Source of the DNA: Flavobacterium filum DSM 17961
GTDB taxonomy: Bacteria; Bacteroidota; Bacteroidia; Flavobacteriales; Flavobacteriaceae
Assembly (NCBI RefSeq): GCF_000425465.1
Contig: NZ_AUDM01000009.1
Span: 62,001-126,000, forward strand
Reading direction: 5' to 3'
DNA length: 64,000 nt
Of this stretch, positions 63,360 to 64,000 are shown in pieces (position 1 is the first letter of the stretch; each line of letters starts with the position of its first letter). A program made the translations under genes and the position numbers. The notes below the pieces were generated by a model. It ran no database searches. It had not been told where the DNA came from and saw nothing but the letters and a program-made list of their open reading frames with translations.

Positions 63360-64000
63360 ATGGGCATCGTCGTAAATCAATCCATCAAAAACACTCTCAT
63401 CACCTTTGTGGGGTTTGCTATTGGTGCGATAAATACGTTATTTATGTACACCCATTTTCTGGGAGAGGACTATTATGGGTTAACAGCTTTTTTACTCTCT
63501 TCTGCCAACATCATGATGCCGTTGATGGCTTTTGGCATTCAAAATACATTGGTTAGATTTTATGCTGAACACGACACAGAAGTTGAAAAATCGAGGTTTT
63601 TAAACTTGATGTTGGTTTTACCACTACTTTTAGTAGTTCCAATTTTTATTGGTTTAGCTTTGTTTTACAACGAGACAGCTGAACTTTTATCGCAAGAAAA
63701 TCCAATTATTTTTGATTATGTGTGGATGATTCCGGTAATTGGATTATTCATGGGCTACTTCGAGATTTTTTATGCTTGGGTAAAAGTACATTTGAAATCG
63801 GTTTTTGGCAATTTTGTAAAAGAAGTACTTTTGCGAATTTTTATCACCGTTTTTTTATTGGCAGTTCATCTGAATTGGATAACCACAATACAATTTGTAT
63901 ATAGTTTGGTATTCATTTATTTTTTGATGATGGTTGTCATGGCTTTCGTTGCTTTCAAAGTTCGGAAACCGGAATTTCATTTACTATTTCCAAAAGATAA
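63360..64000 (+). CDS. Polysaccharide flippase / MATE-like exporter, N-terminal part (runs off window)
   Basis: 213 residues are visible with six or so membrane helices: MGIVVNQSIKNTLITFVGFAI, then LTAFLLSSANIMMPLMAFGIQNTLVRFY, typical of Wzx-type flippases and related MOP exporters that move lipid-linked oligosaccharides. The frame is open to the window end. It follows a glycosyltransferase and probably belongs to an O-antigen or capsule locus. The start ATG abuts a period-7 array without an AGGAGG-like site. Confidence 0.85.
   Translation, partial: MGIVVNQSIKNTLITFVGFAIGAINTLFMYTHFLGEDYYGLTAFLLSSANIMMPLMAFGIQNTLVRFYAEHDTEVEKSRFLNLMLVLPLLLVVPIFIGLALFYNETAELLSQENPIIFDYVWMIPVIGLFMGYFEIFYAWVKVHLKSVFGNFVKEVLLRIFITVFLLAVHLNWITTIQFVYSLVFIYFLMMVVMAFVAFKVRKPEFHLLFPKD

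Overview
The window looks like chromosomal DNA of a flavobacterium (Bacteroidota, Flavobacteriia). The genome is AT-rich. Many genes are preceded by the Bacteroidota -7 promoter box TAnnTTTG. LpxC and FabZ are fused, as is usual in this phylum. A PorX regulator and two proteins with type IX secretion (T9SS) C-terminal sorting domains are present. Other lineage markers are a CzcA pump fused to its outer-membrane factor, DUF3570/DUF4266/DUF4834 proteins and a serine-palmitoyltransferase-like enzyme.

Layout. 1-3.8 kb: end of a UvrD/PcrA helicase, a small conserved protein and ligA. 4.1-6.6 kb: an AT-rich patch of unrecognised short genes with a decayed reading frame. 6.7-9.1 kb: a structured intergenic element, a YhhN-like membrane protein and guaB. 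9.3-13 kb: an IS3-family (IS407-like) insertion sequence with an amber codon in orfA, beside a long T9SS-exported FG-GAP/VCBS repeat protein. 13.5-17.9 kb (minus strand): GNAT, a DUF4258-like protein, alanine dehydrogenase, tsaE and porX. 18-25.6 kb: HD hydrolase, lpxD, lpxC/fabZ, lpxA, efp, a second lpxD-like gene, an NTF2-like gene and sucD, covering lipid A, translation and TCA functions. 25.6-30.2 kb: di-haem peroxidase, fabG, a four-helix-bundle gene framed by inverted repeats and a large membrane protein. 30.2-35 kb: thioredoxin, ApbE, DUF4266 lipoprotein, DUF3570 barrel and an exported Kelch-like protein. 35-43.6 kb: a two-component system and a heavy-metal RND efflux operon. 43.7-47.5 kb: a prohibitin-like gene whose 3' end is duplicated on either side of an ATPase + HNH nuclease pair (Septu-like, probable anti-phage module). 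47.6-58.5 kb: alpha-amylase, SRAP, rdgB, HlyIII-like, hybrid kinase, NYN protein, SPT-like enzyme, GNAT and an outer-membrane protein. 58.6-64 kb: DUF4834, YfhO, a nucleotidyltransferase with a 54-aa partner, a glycosyltransferase and the start of a flippase.

Three observations stand out. First, the ATPase/HNH pair sits exactly between two copies of the last 61 bases of the prohibitin gene. The copies differ only at synonymous third positions, and the gene's presumed terminator is left beyond the second copy. This is the signature of a defence cassette that integrates at a gene end and rebuilds it. Second, at least ten intergenic gaps carry short tandem arrays with an exact 7- or 8-base period (one has 19). 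Each uses a different word, and several end within about 10 bases of a start codon. Third, the four-helix-bundle gene is bounded by complementary arrays with a perfect 20-base inverted repeat, resembling the architecture of 23S rRNA intervening sequences but outside rRNA.

All identifications come from reading the sequence and recalling protein families. No search, alignment or folding program was run.
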